Positions 11,938 to 23,394 of a DNA stretch of 64,000 bases are shown piece by piece (the stretch's first letter is position 1; every line of letters starts with the position of its first letter). Origin of the DNA: Dipteris shenzhenensis (Eukaryota; Polypodiophyta; Polypodiopsida; Gleicheniales); assembly GCA_047967505.1 (NCBI GenBank), contig CM106541.1. One strand, given 5' to 3'. A program made the translations under genes and the position numbers. A model generated the notes under the pieces. It ran no database searches, had not been told where the DNA came from, and saw only the letters and a list, made by a program, of their open reading frames with translations.

Positions 11938-12389
11938 ATCCAAGGTTCATCCGTAGGTACATGAACTACCTCCGTGCAAATCTCCTCAATTGCTACGAAC
12001 AGCTCTATTGGTACTACCTGTGCGTTGTTGCTAGACTCTTTCTTTACTCCGTTCTTCTCATCTGCAATCTTCTTTCGGCACTCATTCTGCTTGTACCTTG
12101 CCTTGTTGTAATAGAAGCACTTGATCTTTTTCTTTCTCTTTTTATCAGAAGAAGATGGGTTACCAGAGTCCTTACCCTTACCTTTCTTTGATCCGGTCCA
12201 AAAAGCCGAATCTTCTCTAATCCTTGTCTTTTGATGCATCTCCTCCTCCAGAAGCATTGCGCTGAAATCCTCAAAGTTGAGAGGCAGATTTCTGTTCTAT
12301 TCAGCGCCATAACAAGACCGTCATACTTTGGTGGGAGAATCTGTATGCACCTTCCTGCTAGATTCTCGCTGGTGATGGTGATGCCAATC
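11938..12389 (-). pseudogene. gag: Copia gag C-terminus with zinc knuckle
   Basis: Minus-strand coding in two frames: the gag segment LAGRCIQILPPKYDGLVMAL next to the gypsy insertion, then a Lys/Ser-rich linker and a CCHC-like knuckle (CFYYNKARYKQNEC; His replaced by Tyr, GHYK expected). It then runs to DEPWII at the start of protease, where the solo LTR cuts it. The frame change lies near 12,255. The gag N-terminal half is at 22248-22675 beyond the gypsy element. Confidence 0.85.
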
Positions 12390-12395
12390 GCAGTG

Positions 12396-14467
12396 TGATG
12401 CCAAAAATTGATATTTTTAATTTGGCATTGGTATTGTTTTTCTCTATGTTTGATAAGAGTTTGAGTATCAAGTGATAGCCTAGCAGCTCTCACTTATTTC
12501 TATTTTCTATGATATTGTATGGGATGGAGAGGATGAGTGGAATGGCTCATTGTAAATACTATAGGTATGAATTATAAATACCTTGGTATGGGGTGAGAGT
12601 TATTTGTGCATGGGATATTATGGAGTTTTTTTAGAAAATAGGAAGAGTGAGTCATATAAAGAGATGGGCTCATGTCCATGTGTTCCAATAATATAAGAGA
12701 GGCCACATGCCAAGCATGTGGAAGGCATGTGGAGGAGTGTGAAGTCAAGAGGAATTTTTCTAGAACTCCTATGTGGAATAAGGAGGATGTGGACATGTGG
12801 AAAAGAGAGGGTCCCTATGGGCTCCATGTGAGGAGACTCTTGACTTTCTCAATATTTTAAGAGTCTTGAGCATCTTGTGATGGGACACATGACAAGAGTA
12901 GTCAAAAAGGACATCGATGGTGACATACGTGCTTATGTGATTGATGGGGAAAGGAATCTACAGGCAGCAATTGTAAATGGGTGAAGGAGGGTAACAAAAT
13001 CTCTATAAAAGGAGCCCTCCTCTCCCTTGTTCATCAATCTCTTCCACCATTAGGCCTCATGTTGCTGTAGCTCTAGTCTCCCCCAGCCTCTTCCATGAGC
13101 CTTCTCTCCCTCTTGTAGATATTCTCTTATGTAGACTCTTGAGTCCATATCTCTCTAGTTTATTCTCTCTCTATGAATAGTCTTGGAGCTTCCGCTCCCT
13201 CTTGTATGTATGAAACCTCTTCTTCTCCCTTGTGTTTGTAGTGTTGGAGTGGATTCTCACTCTATTTGTAATGAAGGTCACTTCAGGTTCTCTCTCTCTT
13301 GAGTGTCTCTTCCCTTTTCTTTCCTTCAAAGCCTTAAAAGTTCTTTCTATTCGGCTGCTCACTATGCACACATGGTCCATCTGTTTCCCGAGCCACCATG
13401 CAAATTTCTTCCCCTCTTCTAGGCAAAATCTATGAGGGTTGGATCATTGATGAAGGTGGAGTCTTGAGGGAGCATCCTGCTCAGGCGAAATTAGCATGGG
13501 TGGAAAGTAGTTTTCATGACAGTTTGACCCCCTATTAGTATTTTGCTCATAACTTTCTACTCGATAGTCCAATTTTAATGAAATTTATATCAACATGAAG
13601 ATCTCTTTAAGGCGCATGTTTTTATGTGATCAAATCTTGAATCAGATGCTGCTGCAAAAAGTTATGATTCTCTGTGTCTAACAGTCTATTTTCATGATAG
13701 TTTTTACCCCTGTCTAGTAAACTATCCATAACTTTTTGGCCACTTCTCTGTTTCTTATAAAACATATATCAGCACGAAGCTCTATTTAAGGCGCATGTCT
13801 CTAGGTGTTTAGATTTTGAATCAGATACTGCTGTAAAATGTTATAAGTCTCTGTGTCTGACAGTCTGTTTTCATGATAGTTTTTACCCCCTTTCAGTAAA
13901 CTGTCCATATCTCTTCAACCGTCTGTCTGTTTTCAATGAAACTTATATTAGCGCGAAGCCCATATTAAGGCGTATCTCTTTGTATGCTTGAATCTCCAAT
14001 TTCATGTCTCTACTAAAAGTTATAGGCCTTTGTATCTAATGATAGCTTGTAGAGTATTTTGAGCTAATTGTAAAGGTGTCTATGAAGAAGGTGCAATGCT
14101 TCCTCAGAATCTACCCATCCGACCTAATCAGCCCCTTCAAACTCCTCAATATATATATCAATTCATGTCATGTTGAGCCGCAATATCTTCTTTTAACAAT
14201 GTATCACTCTTCTCTTTGGCAGAGACTGTCTCGCTGAGATTATGGCCTCTACTGATCCTTTCCTTCTCCCTATGCTTGATTACAACATCACTTGGGATGT
14301 TACCATCTTCATTCTCATCTGAGGGAGGAAAGTATGGTGTGGTATTTTGGCATAAAAGCTTCTTTCTAATGTCCCATTCTCAATGATAAATATCTTTGTC
14401 AGTCAGTTCGAAAGCAGCAGGAAGTGAAGAGGTGCGTGAAGTTTATTACCCCCAACTTCATGTCACA
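12396..14467 (+). repeat. Gypsy 5' LTR (2,072 bp)
   Basis: Starts TGATGCCAAAAATTG and ends CTTCATGTCACA. It matches 20180-22247 along its whole length. It contains an imperfect internal tandem repeat of about 178 bp (starts near 13511, 13690 and 13868, phrase TTTCATGATAGTTTTTACC). A probable promoter lies around TCTATAAAAGGAGCCC (about 13000). Confidence 0.93.
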
Positions 14468-14472
14468 TCTTT

Positions 14473-14485
14473 TGGTGGAGACACC
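14473..14485 (+). promoter_or_regulatory. Possible gypsy primer-binding site
   Basis: TGGTGGAGACACC begins 5 nt after the 5' LTR end. Position and the TGG start fit a primer-binding site, but I cannot name the tRNA with confidence. Confidence 0.4.
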
Positions 14486-15146
14486 AGGTACATTTGGTAT
14501 TGGATTCATCCCACCTTACTAAACAGTCTCGGGTGTACTTGATTGCATGTTATCCCTAGAAGAGGCATGTGTTTTGATGAGATAAAGAAGATGCCTGGAA
14601 GAACTCCATTAGAAGAGATTGCAACCCGTTTAAGAGAACTTGAAGATTGTGAACGTGATGCTCAAGCTATTTGCACAGTCACCATGATCATATCCTTTAT
14701 GTTTGCAATGTTGAATATGTTGGTGAATCGACAACGCCGGCAGCAGGCACAATGATAAATTAGGGATTGTTCCATGCACTGGCAACTTGGTGTGAAGAAG
14801 AGTTGAGTCTTTGGGTAGTTTTCGACTATAACAGTGGAGTGGTGATTCTTAATGCTTTCAACTTCTTTTGCTATGCAAATGATGAAGAGTACAATATCTT
14901 GAAGCTTTTATGTGCACTTCCTATTGTGAGAAGGGTGATTCTAGAATGCATGTATACACAATGTTTTCATGGTGCTGGTTGGTCACTTATTTTTGAAGAT
15001 TTTGTTGAGGATCACATTGTGGAGGGTTTTCAACAAGTGGTTATGCATAATAAGTTGGTCTTGGTATACTAAGGCTCTGTGGGATCTTGTTCGAATCTTG
15101 TTTGGGATATTATTTGGATCTTGGTGTTTCCTTTTTGTGTTTCATC
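14486..15146 (+). other. Gypsy leader with two short ORFs
   Basis: Holds short open frames at 14543-14755 and 14767-15072. The first product has a charged helix (IATRLRELEDCERDAQA) followed by a hydrophobic run (IISFMFAMLNML). Neither matches a known gag. They may be decayed leader or an extra ORF, as some Tat-like elements carry. Confidence 0.3.
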
Positions 15147-16662
15147 ATGGTGAAGATTCTAGTGTTTCGAGGGACCCAAGGGGAAGACTCGGAGTCTTAT
15201 CTTCGGGATTTTGTTCGAGGATGCCGGCTTTCTGGATGGTCCATGAAGGATCGGGCGAAGATTTTGCCTGATTTTCTTGAAGGTGTAGCCTTGAGTTGGC
15301 ATGAGACCTTGCCAGACTCTACCAAGGAGGACTGGGACCAACTGATGGCAACAATGAAGTAGAGATTTGGGGCAGTGGAGTTGCCAAATGCTTTGATGTT
15401 GCAGTTGGACTGGTTCTATCAAGGAGAGGGTGAGTTGGTCTGTGCGTTGGCAATCAGATATGAAACTTTATGGACAAAGTATGAAAGGGCAGCTTTGCGA
15501 GCTATAGCATCTGCATCATCGGCCCCTCAAAGTCTCTTAGGGATGGAGCACTTAAAGATGAGAAAATTTGTTATGTCTTTGGAGCCTCGTCTTTGCTCAA
15601 AAGTAATGAGTAAACAATCCAACAACATACGTGGAGGCACTTCGCATTGCGACCAAGAAAGAAGCTTCTCTAAAGATCGAATCCTCTTTTGTGCCTTCAA
15701 TAGCTTCAACTTCTAAGGTGGAGGTAATCGGCACTCCTCAGGTACCAAAGTCCTCTGAGTTAGATAATAATATCTCCCAATTGATGGCAGAGTTTGTTGA
15801 TTTGAAATTGCATTTAGTTAATGCACGACAACCTAGAGCACCAAAGAGTAAAGATAGGCCTCGAGATAGGAGTGGGGTCACTTGCTATGAATGTAATAAA
15901 AAAGGTCACTATCACTCCGAGTGTCCTAGATTGAGAAAGAAAGAAGAAAAACAAGTATCCTTGTTAGAAGCTTCTTCAGGGGATGAGGAAAGAGAGGTAA
16001 TGATGGCTAAACAGGGGCGTGGTAAAGCAAAAGAAGAAGAAGAAAGTAAGGAAGAAGTAGATGAGGAACATCAAGAAGAGGAACACCGTAGTAAGGAAAA
16101 GAAGGCATCTAAAAGGAGAATTAGCCAGTCAGACTTTCCTTTAGGACAAGGAATTGGAAGCTATGACTTGTTGTCTGACCTTAAGGAAAAGGAAGCTCAT
16201 ATCACCTTTGGTCAATTACTTGCTTTGTCTCCAAAACTATGGAAGGAATGGGGAAAACTAGCAAGCACAAGAGTGTCAAAGAAGAAAAAGAAGAAAAGTG
16301 CCATTCCTATTTTTCAAAAGGTAGATATAGATGTTGGTGATGATGTACTTGTGGTTGATGTGATCATTGATGGTCAAGTGATTTCTAATGTGTACATTGA
16401 TGGAGGTGCATCGATTAATGTCATGAGTGAGAAGACCATGATAGATGTTGATTTAAAATACTCTAGTACTACCTCTCCTTATCGCATCAAATTGGCTGAC
16501 AACACTAGGGTTAAGACCTTGGGAGTTGTGAAGAATCTAGAAGTGGATGTATGTGGAATTTCTATGTCAACTACTTTTCAGGTGATCCCTACCAAGCCAG
16601 ATGCACGTGCCTATCCATTGATTTTGGGAAGGCCTCAGCTATGCAAGGTGAAGGCTATTTAA
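15147..16662 (+). pseudogene. gag: Gypsy gag, zinc knuckle and protease
   Basis: The capsid region starts near ATG 15147 (MVKILVFRGTQGEDSESYLRDF; GWSMKDRAKILPDFLEGVALSWHETLP). An in-frame TAG at 15360-15362 precedes RFG, where related gags have Gln. The frame shifts by about 15,640 into a 343-codon stretch. That stretch carries a CCHC knuckle (CYECNKKGHYHSEC, about 15880-15925), a long Glu/Lys linker and a retropepsin-like protease (VDVIIDGQVISNVYIDGGAS, about 16350-16415; active site DGG rather than DS/TG). A TAA at 16660 ends it. Nucleocapsid and protease would be fused to gag in an intact element. Confidence 0.88.
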
Positions 16663-18126
16663 AAGTGGGATACTCGAGGATTGATTTTGCAGGGAAATGA
16701 TAAGAAGGTGCGCTACAACATCAGAAGCCACAAAAAGGAAGTTGTCAAGGAGGATTCTTCAACATCAGAGAGTTCAAGCTCTGACTTAACCAATGAAGAA
16801 GAAGAGATAGGGTGTAGCTCTGAGGAGTTCAACTCAGAGGGTGAAGTGGAAGGAGTGGCCTTTGGTCTTTGTCTTGGTGCTGATCGGGATGAGTCAGGAA
16901 GGAACAAGGTGGTGGTGCAAGAAGATCCTGTAGAGACACTTCATGTGGAGGATGTGGAGCACACTAAACGACGCCAATGCAATGAAGAGCTTCTTGGTGA
17001 TTCTCTATCAGGTAGTGAGAAGCTCTAGTACTTGGATATGCTAGATGATTTTCCATGTCTCTTTGCAACAAGCTATTCATAGGTTCGACTAGTCTCTCTT
17101 GTGGAGCACAAAATTGAGTTGAAGCTAGAAAGCAAGCCAGTTGTACAACGCTTAAGGCGATTGGAGGTGATCCAAGCTGAGGCACTAAAGAAAGAGGTAA
17201 CACAACTACTTGAGGCAGGATTCATCTTTCCTGTTGATGATTCAGAATGGATATCTCCTGTAGTTGTCACACCAAAGAAAGGAAATAAGTGGCGAGTTTG
17301 TGTGGACTTTCATCCTTTGAATGCATGCACTAAGAGGGATCATTTTCCTTTGCCATTCCAAGATGAAATACTAGACCAAGTAGCAGGGCATGAGATGTAT
17401 TCTATATGTGATGGGTATTCTGGGTACTTTCAAATTCGTATTCAAGAGGAAGATCAAAAGAAAACATCATTTGCCACACCTTGGGGAGTTTTTGCTTATA
17501 GAGTGATGCCTTTTGGGTTGACCAATGCACCAGCTACATTTCAAAGGTTCATGAGTCAAGTTCTGGAGCCTTACTTGGGAAAGTTCATACGGGTGTTTGT
17601 GGATGATTTTTGCATTTATTCTCAGCACATAGATCACATGGAGAAGTTAAAGATGGCCTTAGCTAGGATTGATGAAGCAAAAGGGTGTCTAAATCCTAGC
17701 AAGTGTCATTTGGCTCAAATAAAAGTAGTCTTGTTGGGGCATATTGTGTCTCAAGAAGGCCTACAAATGGATCCTGACAAGGTTCAAGCAATCATGGCAT
17801 TGCCAAGTCCTGAGAGTGTCACTAGTGTTCGTAGAATTATAGGAAAGAGCAAGTATTATCAATGCTTTTGTGATGATTTCACAGAGATAGTGCATCCCAT
17901 GAACTTGTTGACAAGAAAAGGAGTTTCTTTCCAATGGGGTGTGGAGCAACAAGAGTCTTTCCAACAACTTAAGGAGGCCATGAGTAAGGGCCCAAAATTG
18001 AAGCCTCCTGATTGGTCTCAAGACTTTTATGTAAATCCAAGTGTATCTTTGCATTTAGTTGGTGCTGTATTGCTACAAAAAGGAGAGGCAGGTAGAATGC
18101 AACCCATCTATTATGCCAGCCGATAG
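16663..18126 (+). pseudogene. pol: Gypsy reverse transcriptase (RVT_1)
   Basis: An acidic protease-RT linker (16681-17028), stops at 17026 and 17080 (both TAG), then RT from 17101. Visible RT motifs: PVVVTPKKGNKWRVCVDF, LNACTKRDHFPLP, YSICDGYSGYFQI, GVFAYRVMPFGLTNAPATFQ and the catalytic VFVDDF box (FVDD form), then GHIVSQEGLQMDPDKVQAI and the tether. The start of gypsy RNase H follows (GAVLLQKGEAGRMQPIYYAS) and the frame stops at TAG 18124-18126, directly before LTDVETRY, where Gln is usual. Confidence 0.92.
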
Positions 18127-18756
18127 CTTACAGATGTGGAAACAAGGTATGAAGAAATGGAGCAGCAAGCTCTCTCTTTGGAGTTTTTCATCAACCAGTT
18201 TGTATTACCTCGACCATTTTTCTTCCTTACCTCTCAGTTTGTATTAGCATATCTAGTTCGCAAGCCTAATTTTGGGGGGAGATTGGCAAAATGGTTGTTA
18301 GAGCTTCAAGAGTTCTCTTTCTCTTTTGTTACTGAAAATACCACTAGGTCCACTATGGCAGATTTGCTCACAGGATGGGAGGATCTAGGAGAAGAAAAGA
18401 AATGTAAGGAGAACATTAAAGATGAAAGGGATACACCACCAGCAGCTTTTGTTTTGTATTTTGATGGGGCTTTTAGTCCTTCATGCCAACAAGGAGCCGG
18501 GGGGATAATCTTGATGAATCCTGAAGGTCAAGAGGTATGGGCAAGAGGACAAGAGCTTCCAGGTATCACAACTAACAATGTAGCTAAGTATAATGCTTTG
18601 ATTCTTGGTTTGGAGTGTTGTCTTCAAAGTCAAGTTAAAGAATTGGAAGTAAGAGGAGATTCTCAGCTTATTGTAAAGCAAATGCAAGGGCATTACAAGA
18701 CAAGAAGTCCTCATTTGAAGGAGCTTAATCAAAAGGCTATGGCACTATGTAGTTAG
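18127..18756 (+). pseudogene. pol: Gypsy RNase H plus second (archaeal-type) RNase H
   Basis: The first domain finishes with LTDVETRYEEMEQQALSLEF ... MADLLTG (about 18130-18380). A second RNase H follows at about 18440-18756: LYFDGAFSP, GAGGIILMNPEG, TTNNVAKYNALILGLE, VRGDSQLIVKQMQG. Asp, Glu/Lys and Asp positions of the fold are recognisable, although the catalytic Glu of NNVAEY is Lys (NNVAKY), which would impair cleavage. TAG at 18754-18756 ends the frame. Confidence 0.88.
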
Positions 18757-20120
18757 TGTGATTTTTACAAGTTTGTTCATATAAAAAGAAAAGAAAATCA
18801 AAGGGCAGATGAGTTAGCTACTCAAGCCATTGTAGTACAAGACCGGGGGGTGGTTTCTTTGGTAGACACTGGATGGCCAGAACTGCAAGATGTTCAGCAA
18901 TATGTGGAAGAAGGCATGTTTCCTCGAGGGTTAACTCCACAACAGAAGCAAAGATTGGTAAGGAAGGCTTGTCCCTATACTATTGTTGATGACATTCTTT
19001 ATAAATTGGGAAAAGATAAGGTGCTCCATCGGGTGGTCCATCCCATTGAGACTAGGAGAATCCTAGAAATGTGTCATGAATGCTCTAGTCATTTTGCTTC
19101 AGCAAGCACAGCTAGGAGAATTCTTAATGCATGATACTTTTGGCCACGCCTCATAAGGATGTATATGAATGGTGTCAAAGTTGTAAAGTATGCCAAAAGT
19201 TTGGAAGGCGACAGTTGATTCCTAGGCCCTTGAAGCCTATTCCAGCATATGGACCATTTGAGAGGTGGGGGTTGGACTTTTTGGGACCACTCCCTCGCTC
19301 ATCTCAAGACAAGAATTATTTATTGGTGCCCACAGATTATGCAACTCAATGGGTAGAGGCCAAGGCCACAGTCAATAGCAAGGCAAGCACAGTTGCCAAA
19401 TTTCTCTTTGATCAAATTTGTTCATGCTTTAGTTGTCCTTTGGAAATTCTCACTGATGGAGGAACCTCTTTTAGAAATGAACTAATTGAAGATGTGGTGC
19501 GTAAGCTAAAGATAAATCATAGCATGTCCACACCATACTATCCCCAATGTAATGGCTTGGTTGAGAAAACAAATGGATTGTTGTGCAATTCAATGGGAAA
19601 GCTTGTTGACACCAAGAAAAGGCATTGGGATAGGCACTTGGCAGAAGTTTTATGGGCTTACAGAACCACACACAAGCTAGCTATTGGGTTTACACCATTC
19701 CAACTAGTGTATGGAATAGAAGCCATTTTACCCATTGAATTGGTGATACATAGTCTTCGCACAACTGTTTCAAGAATAGAAGGACAGGAGGATGCCTATG
19801 CTCAATGCTTGGTACAGCTAGAAGCCTTGGATGAATGCAAATTACAGGCCTTACAAAACTTGGAATCTTCTCAAAAAAGGCGCAAGGCCCGTTTTGACAC
19901 CAAATTACGCAAGAAGAAAGATATTGTAGAAGGAGATTTGGTAATGAGATTTGATAGCCATTTGGACAAGCGGTTAGACAAAAAGTTTATCGGTCAATGG
20001 GAGGGACCATATCGAGTCAAAAAGAAGTTCACGAATGGAACCTATCAGCTTGAGGAGGTTGATAGCATGGTGATACCCGAATGCACCAATGAGTATCGCC
20101 TTAAATTCTTCTATGCTTGA
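18757..20120 (+). pseudogene. pol: Gypsy integrase
   Basis: The HHCC zinc-binding region spans 18850-19200: HRVVHPIETRRILEMCHECSSHF, then CQSCKVCQKFG in another frame. There is a TGA at 19132-19134 and a frameshift near 19,155. The core follows: GLDFLGPLP (first Asp), LTDGGTSFRN (second Asp), YYPQCNGLVEKTNGLL (catalytic Glu). A C-terminal GPYRVKKKFTNGTYQLEEV segment (GPY/F motif) comes before the stop at 20118-20120. No chromodomain is present. The end is 60 bp before the 3' LTR. Confidence 0.9.
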
Positions 20121-20166
20121 CCACCTTGAGGGCTAGCAAACCCTCTCTATACTAGAGAGGATCTGC

Positions 20167-20179
20167 TGGGGAGGAAAGA
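20167..20179 (+). promoter_or_regulatory. Gypsy polypurine tract
   Basis: TGGGGAGGAAAGA lies immediately before the 3' LTR start TGAGACGCC, the expected position for the plus-strand primer. Confidence 0.75.
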
Positions 20180-22247
20180 TGAGACGCCAAAAATTGATAT
20201 TTTTAATTTGGCATTGGTATTGTTTTTCTCTATGTTTGATAAGAGTTTGAGTATCAAGTGATAGCCTAGCGGCTCTCACTTATTTCTATTTTCTATAATA
20301 TTGTATGGGATGGAGAGGATGAGTGGAATGGCTCATTGTAAATACCAAAGGTATGAATTATAAATACCTTGGTATGGGGTGAGAGTTATTTGTGTATGGG
20401 ATATCATGGAGTTTTTTTAGAAAATAGGAAGAGTGAGTCATATAAAGAGGTGGGCTCATGTCCATGTGTTCCAATAATATAAGAGAGTCCACATGCCAAG
20501 CATGTGGAAGGCATGTGGAGGAGTGTGAAGTCAAGAGGAATCCTTCTAGAACTCTTATGTGGAATAAGGAGGATGTGGACATGTGGAAAAGAGAGGGTCC
20601 CTATGGGCTCCATGTGAGGAGACTCTTGACTTTCTCAATATTTTAAGAGTCTTGAGCATCTTGTGATGGGACACATGGCAAGAGTAGCCAAAAAGGACAT
20701 GGATGGTGACATATGTGCTTATGTGATTGATGGGGAAAGGAATCTACAGGCAGCAATTGTAAATGGGTGAAGGAGGGTAACAAAATCTCTATAAAAGGAG
20801 CCCTCCCCTCCCTTGTCATCAATCTCTTCCACCATTAGGCCTCATGTTGTTGTAGCTCTAGTCTCCCCCAGCCTCTTCCATGAGCCTTCTCTCCCTCTTG
20901 TAGATATTCTCTTATGTAGACTCTTGAGTCCATCTCTCTCTAGTTTATTCTCTCTCTATGAGTAGTCTTGGAGCTTCTGCTCCCTCCTGTATGTATGAAA
21001 CCTCTTCTTCTGCCTTGTGTTTGTAGTGTTGGAGTGGATTCTCACTCTATTGGTAATGAAGGTCACTTTAGGCTCTCTCTCTCTTGAGTGTCTCTTCCCT
21101 TTTCTTTCTTGCAAAGCCTTAAAAGTTCTTTCTATTTGGCTGCTCACTGTGCACACATGGTCCATCTGTTTCCTGAGCCACCATGAAAATTTCTTCCCCT
21201 CTTCTAGGCAAAATCTATGAGGGGTGGATCGTTGATGAAGGTGGAGTCTTGAGGGAGCATCCCGCTCAGGCGAAATTAGCATGGGTGGAGGGCAGTTTTC
21301 ATGACAGTTTGACCCCTTGTTAGTATTTTGCTCATAACATTCTGCTCAATAGTGATTTTAATGAAATTTATATCAACGAGAAGCTCTCTTTAAGATGAAT
21401 GTTTGTGTGTGATCAGATTTCGAATCAGATACTGTTGCAAAAGTTATGATTCTCTGTGTTTGACAGTATGTTTTCATGATAGTTTTTACCCCCGTCTAGT
21501 AAACTATCCATAACTTTTTGGCCGCTTCTCTGTTTCTTATGAAACATATATCAGCACGAAGCTCTCTTTAAGTGGCATGTCTCTAGGTTCTTAGATCTTG
21601 AATCAAATAAAGCAGCAAAATGTTATGAGTCTATGTGTCTGATAGTCTATTTTCATGATAGTTTTTACCCCCTTCCAGTAAACTGTCCATATCTCTTCAA
21701 CCATCTGTTTGTTTTCATTAAAACTTATATCAGCACGAAGCCCATATTAAGGCGTATCTCTTTGTGTTCTTGAATCTTTGATATCATGTCTCTATTGAAG
21801 GTTATAGGCCTCTACATCTAAGGGTAGTTTGTAGAGTGTTTTGAGCTAAGTGTAAAGGTGTCTATGAAGGAGGTGCAATGTTTCCTCAGAATCTACCCAT
21901 CTGACCTTATCAGCCCCTTCAAACTCCTTGATATATATCAATTCATGTCATGTTGAGCCACAAGATCTTCTTTCAATAATGTATCGCTCTTCTTTTTGGT
22001 GCAGACTAGCTCGCTGAGATTATGGCCTCTACTGATCCTTTCCTTCTCCCTATGCTTGATTACAACATCACTTGGGATGTTACCATCTTCATTCTCATCT
22101 GATGGAGGAAAGTATGGTGTGGTATCTTGGCATAAAAGCTTCTTTCTAATGTCCCATTCTCAATGATAAATATCTTTGTCAGTAAGTTCGAAAGCAGTAG
22201 GAAGTGAAGAGGTGCGTGAAGTTTATTACCCCCAACTTCATGTCACA
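20180..22247 (+). repeat. Gypsy 3' LTR (2,068 bp)
   Basis: Starts TGAGACGCCAAAAATTG and ends CTTCATGTCACA, followed by the target duplication GCAGT. It pairs with 12396-14467; small indels and scattered substitutions are visible, and the internal 178-bp repeat is present (phrases near 21296, 21471, 21650). Confidence 0.93.
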
Positions 22248-22675
22248 GCAGTCATCTGATCGTGCAGATTCTTCACCCTGGTGATGAACTCTGCCGCTTC
22301 AAAATCAGACAGTTTCTCATTCGCGAGTTGAGTCTCCAAATTCTGAATCCATGTTTGATTTGTGGTCTCATACTGATTTTTCATGACCGTCCATGCCTCC
22401 TCCGCTGTGGTGACATGTTGAATTAATGCCATGATGGAATCTGCATTTCTTCTTGTCCATGTGAGAATCTCATCCATAGTTGGTACTATCTGTTGTCCTG
22501 TATTGGCTGGATTCGGTCTCGAAACCGGCCTCACGTCCACCCCAGTAGCAGTGTCCCAAAGCTCATATGCGCTTAGGATGGTCTTCATCTTGAACTTCCA
22601 GAGAGGATAGCTAGAGCCATCCAACTTTCCACTTTCACCGAACGGTGGGATTCGCAGTCTTGTGGGCTGGGCCAT
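22248..22675 (-). pseudogene. gag: Copia gag N-terminal half
   Basis: A 142-codon stretch from ATG 22675 reads as copia gag (LDGSSYPLWKFKMKTILSAYELWD; TVMKNQYETTNQ; LETQLANEKLSDFEAAEFI). It is cut by the gypsy LTR at 22247. The codon broken at the junction is completed at 12389 in the same frame once one GCAGT copy is removed, which proves the two pieces were one gene. Confidence 0.92.
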
Positions 22676-22729
22676 CTCTCACAATCTGCTTGCAAATAGA
22701 AACACACTACCAAATCTTCTTACTAGAGT

Positions 22730-22745
22730 CCAGGCTCTGATACCA
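22730..22745 (-). promoter_or_regulatory. Copia primer-binding site (tRNA-iMet)
   Basis: The minus strand reads TGGTATCAGAGCCTGG directly after the LTR end CTTACA. TGGTATCAGAGC is complementary to the 3' end of plant initiator-Met tRNA, the standard copia primer. Confidence 0.93.
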
Positions 22746-23076
22746 TGTAAGAAAATAATACGTCTGTGCTCAACAGATAACAGGATCTCGTACGTAAGAG
22801 AGAAAATAGATAGTATGGAGAATCAAAAATTTGATTACTGTAGAACTGATACAATAGATGGTGCTGCCTCCCAACTGTGTGCTCCTGTGAAAGAAGCTTC
22901 GATGGCATACTAGAAATAGTAGAAGACAGAGGCTGGATGCTAAGGAATCAGGGTTGCTATAGCCAGTGTGATGAAATGGGCTTCACAGGCTTGCTCTTAT
23001 ATAGCCACCAGTCATAGTCAGTTAGGCTCAATTGGGTGATAGACCTAGTCCACCCAAAATGGTCGACTGGGGGTCA
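22746..23076 (-). repeat. Copia 5' LTR, truncated
   Basis: 331 bp next to the primer-binding site match the inner part of the 737-bp LTR at 7437. Similarity stops abruptly after GACTGGGGGTCAG (23076). The outer 406 bp are missing, so the element's 5' junction and target duplication are lost. Confidence 0.9.
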
Positions 23077-23394
23077 GATAACCACACCTACATCTACATT
23101 AATAGGATCCATTTCCATCCTAGCTACAACTACATTGATGAGGTCTACTTCATCCACTGCTATTTCTATAGTGACACCTGTAGTTGTAGTTACATCCACA
23201 CCCATGACTGGTGGTCTATCATCGACCTCTTGTGTCATAGATCCTTTATCCGATTCATCACTTGGGTCACCCCCACCAGAGATGATGCCCTAGTCATCTC
23301 TCTCTCATCCATATCTCAACCATCTTCATTTCTTACCAAGATTGTTCTATCACTGATGTTCTTCCTACCCCAACCTTATGATTTTGTACCTTAG

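Larger units (their letters stand above)
12396..22247 (+). mobile_element. Ty3-gypsy (Tat-like) LTR retrotransposon, nested
   Basis: A complete 9,852-bp element with LTRs 12396-14467 and 20180-22247, inserted in copia gag with the duplication GCAGT (12390-12394 and 22248-22252; one extra G at 12395 next to the left LTR). Internal order is gag, zinc knuckle, protease, RT, RNase H, a second RNase H, integrase, with no chromodomain. RT before integrase marks it as Ty3-gypsy. The second, archaeal-type RNase H (LYFDGAFSPS ... TTNNVAKYNALILGLE) is the hallmark of the plant Tat lineage. Six in-frame stops plus frameshifts in pol/gag make it inactive. LTRs differ by a few percent by eye, so it is fairly old. 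Confidence 0.93.
7437..23076 (-). mobile_element. Ty1-copia retrotransposon, twice interrupted
   Basis: A minus-strand copia element. Read from its 5' end it has a truncated 5' LTR (22746-23076), a tRNA-iMet primer-binding site, gag, the gypsy insertion (12396-22247), the gag zinc knuckle, protease split by a solo LTR (11275-11932), integrase, reverse transcriptase, RNase H, a polypurine tract and a full 3' LTR (7437-8173). Removing the two insertions and one target-duplication copy each leaves about 5.1 kb, normal for copia. The domain order protease-integrase-RT-RNase H defines Ty1-copia. It is dead: several frameshifts, in-frame stops, two insertions and a truncated LTR. Confidence 0.9.

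Noticed and set aside
23032-23394. Thr/Ser-rich ORFs after the truncated LTR
   Set aside because: Overlapping frames start inside LTR sequence and show no family motif.
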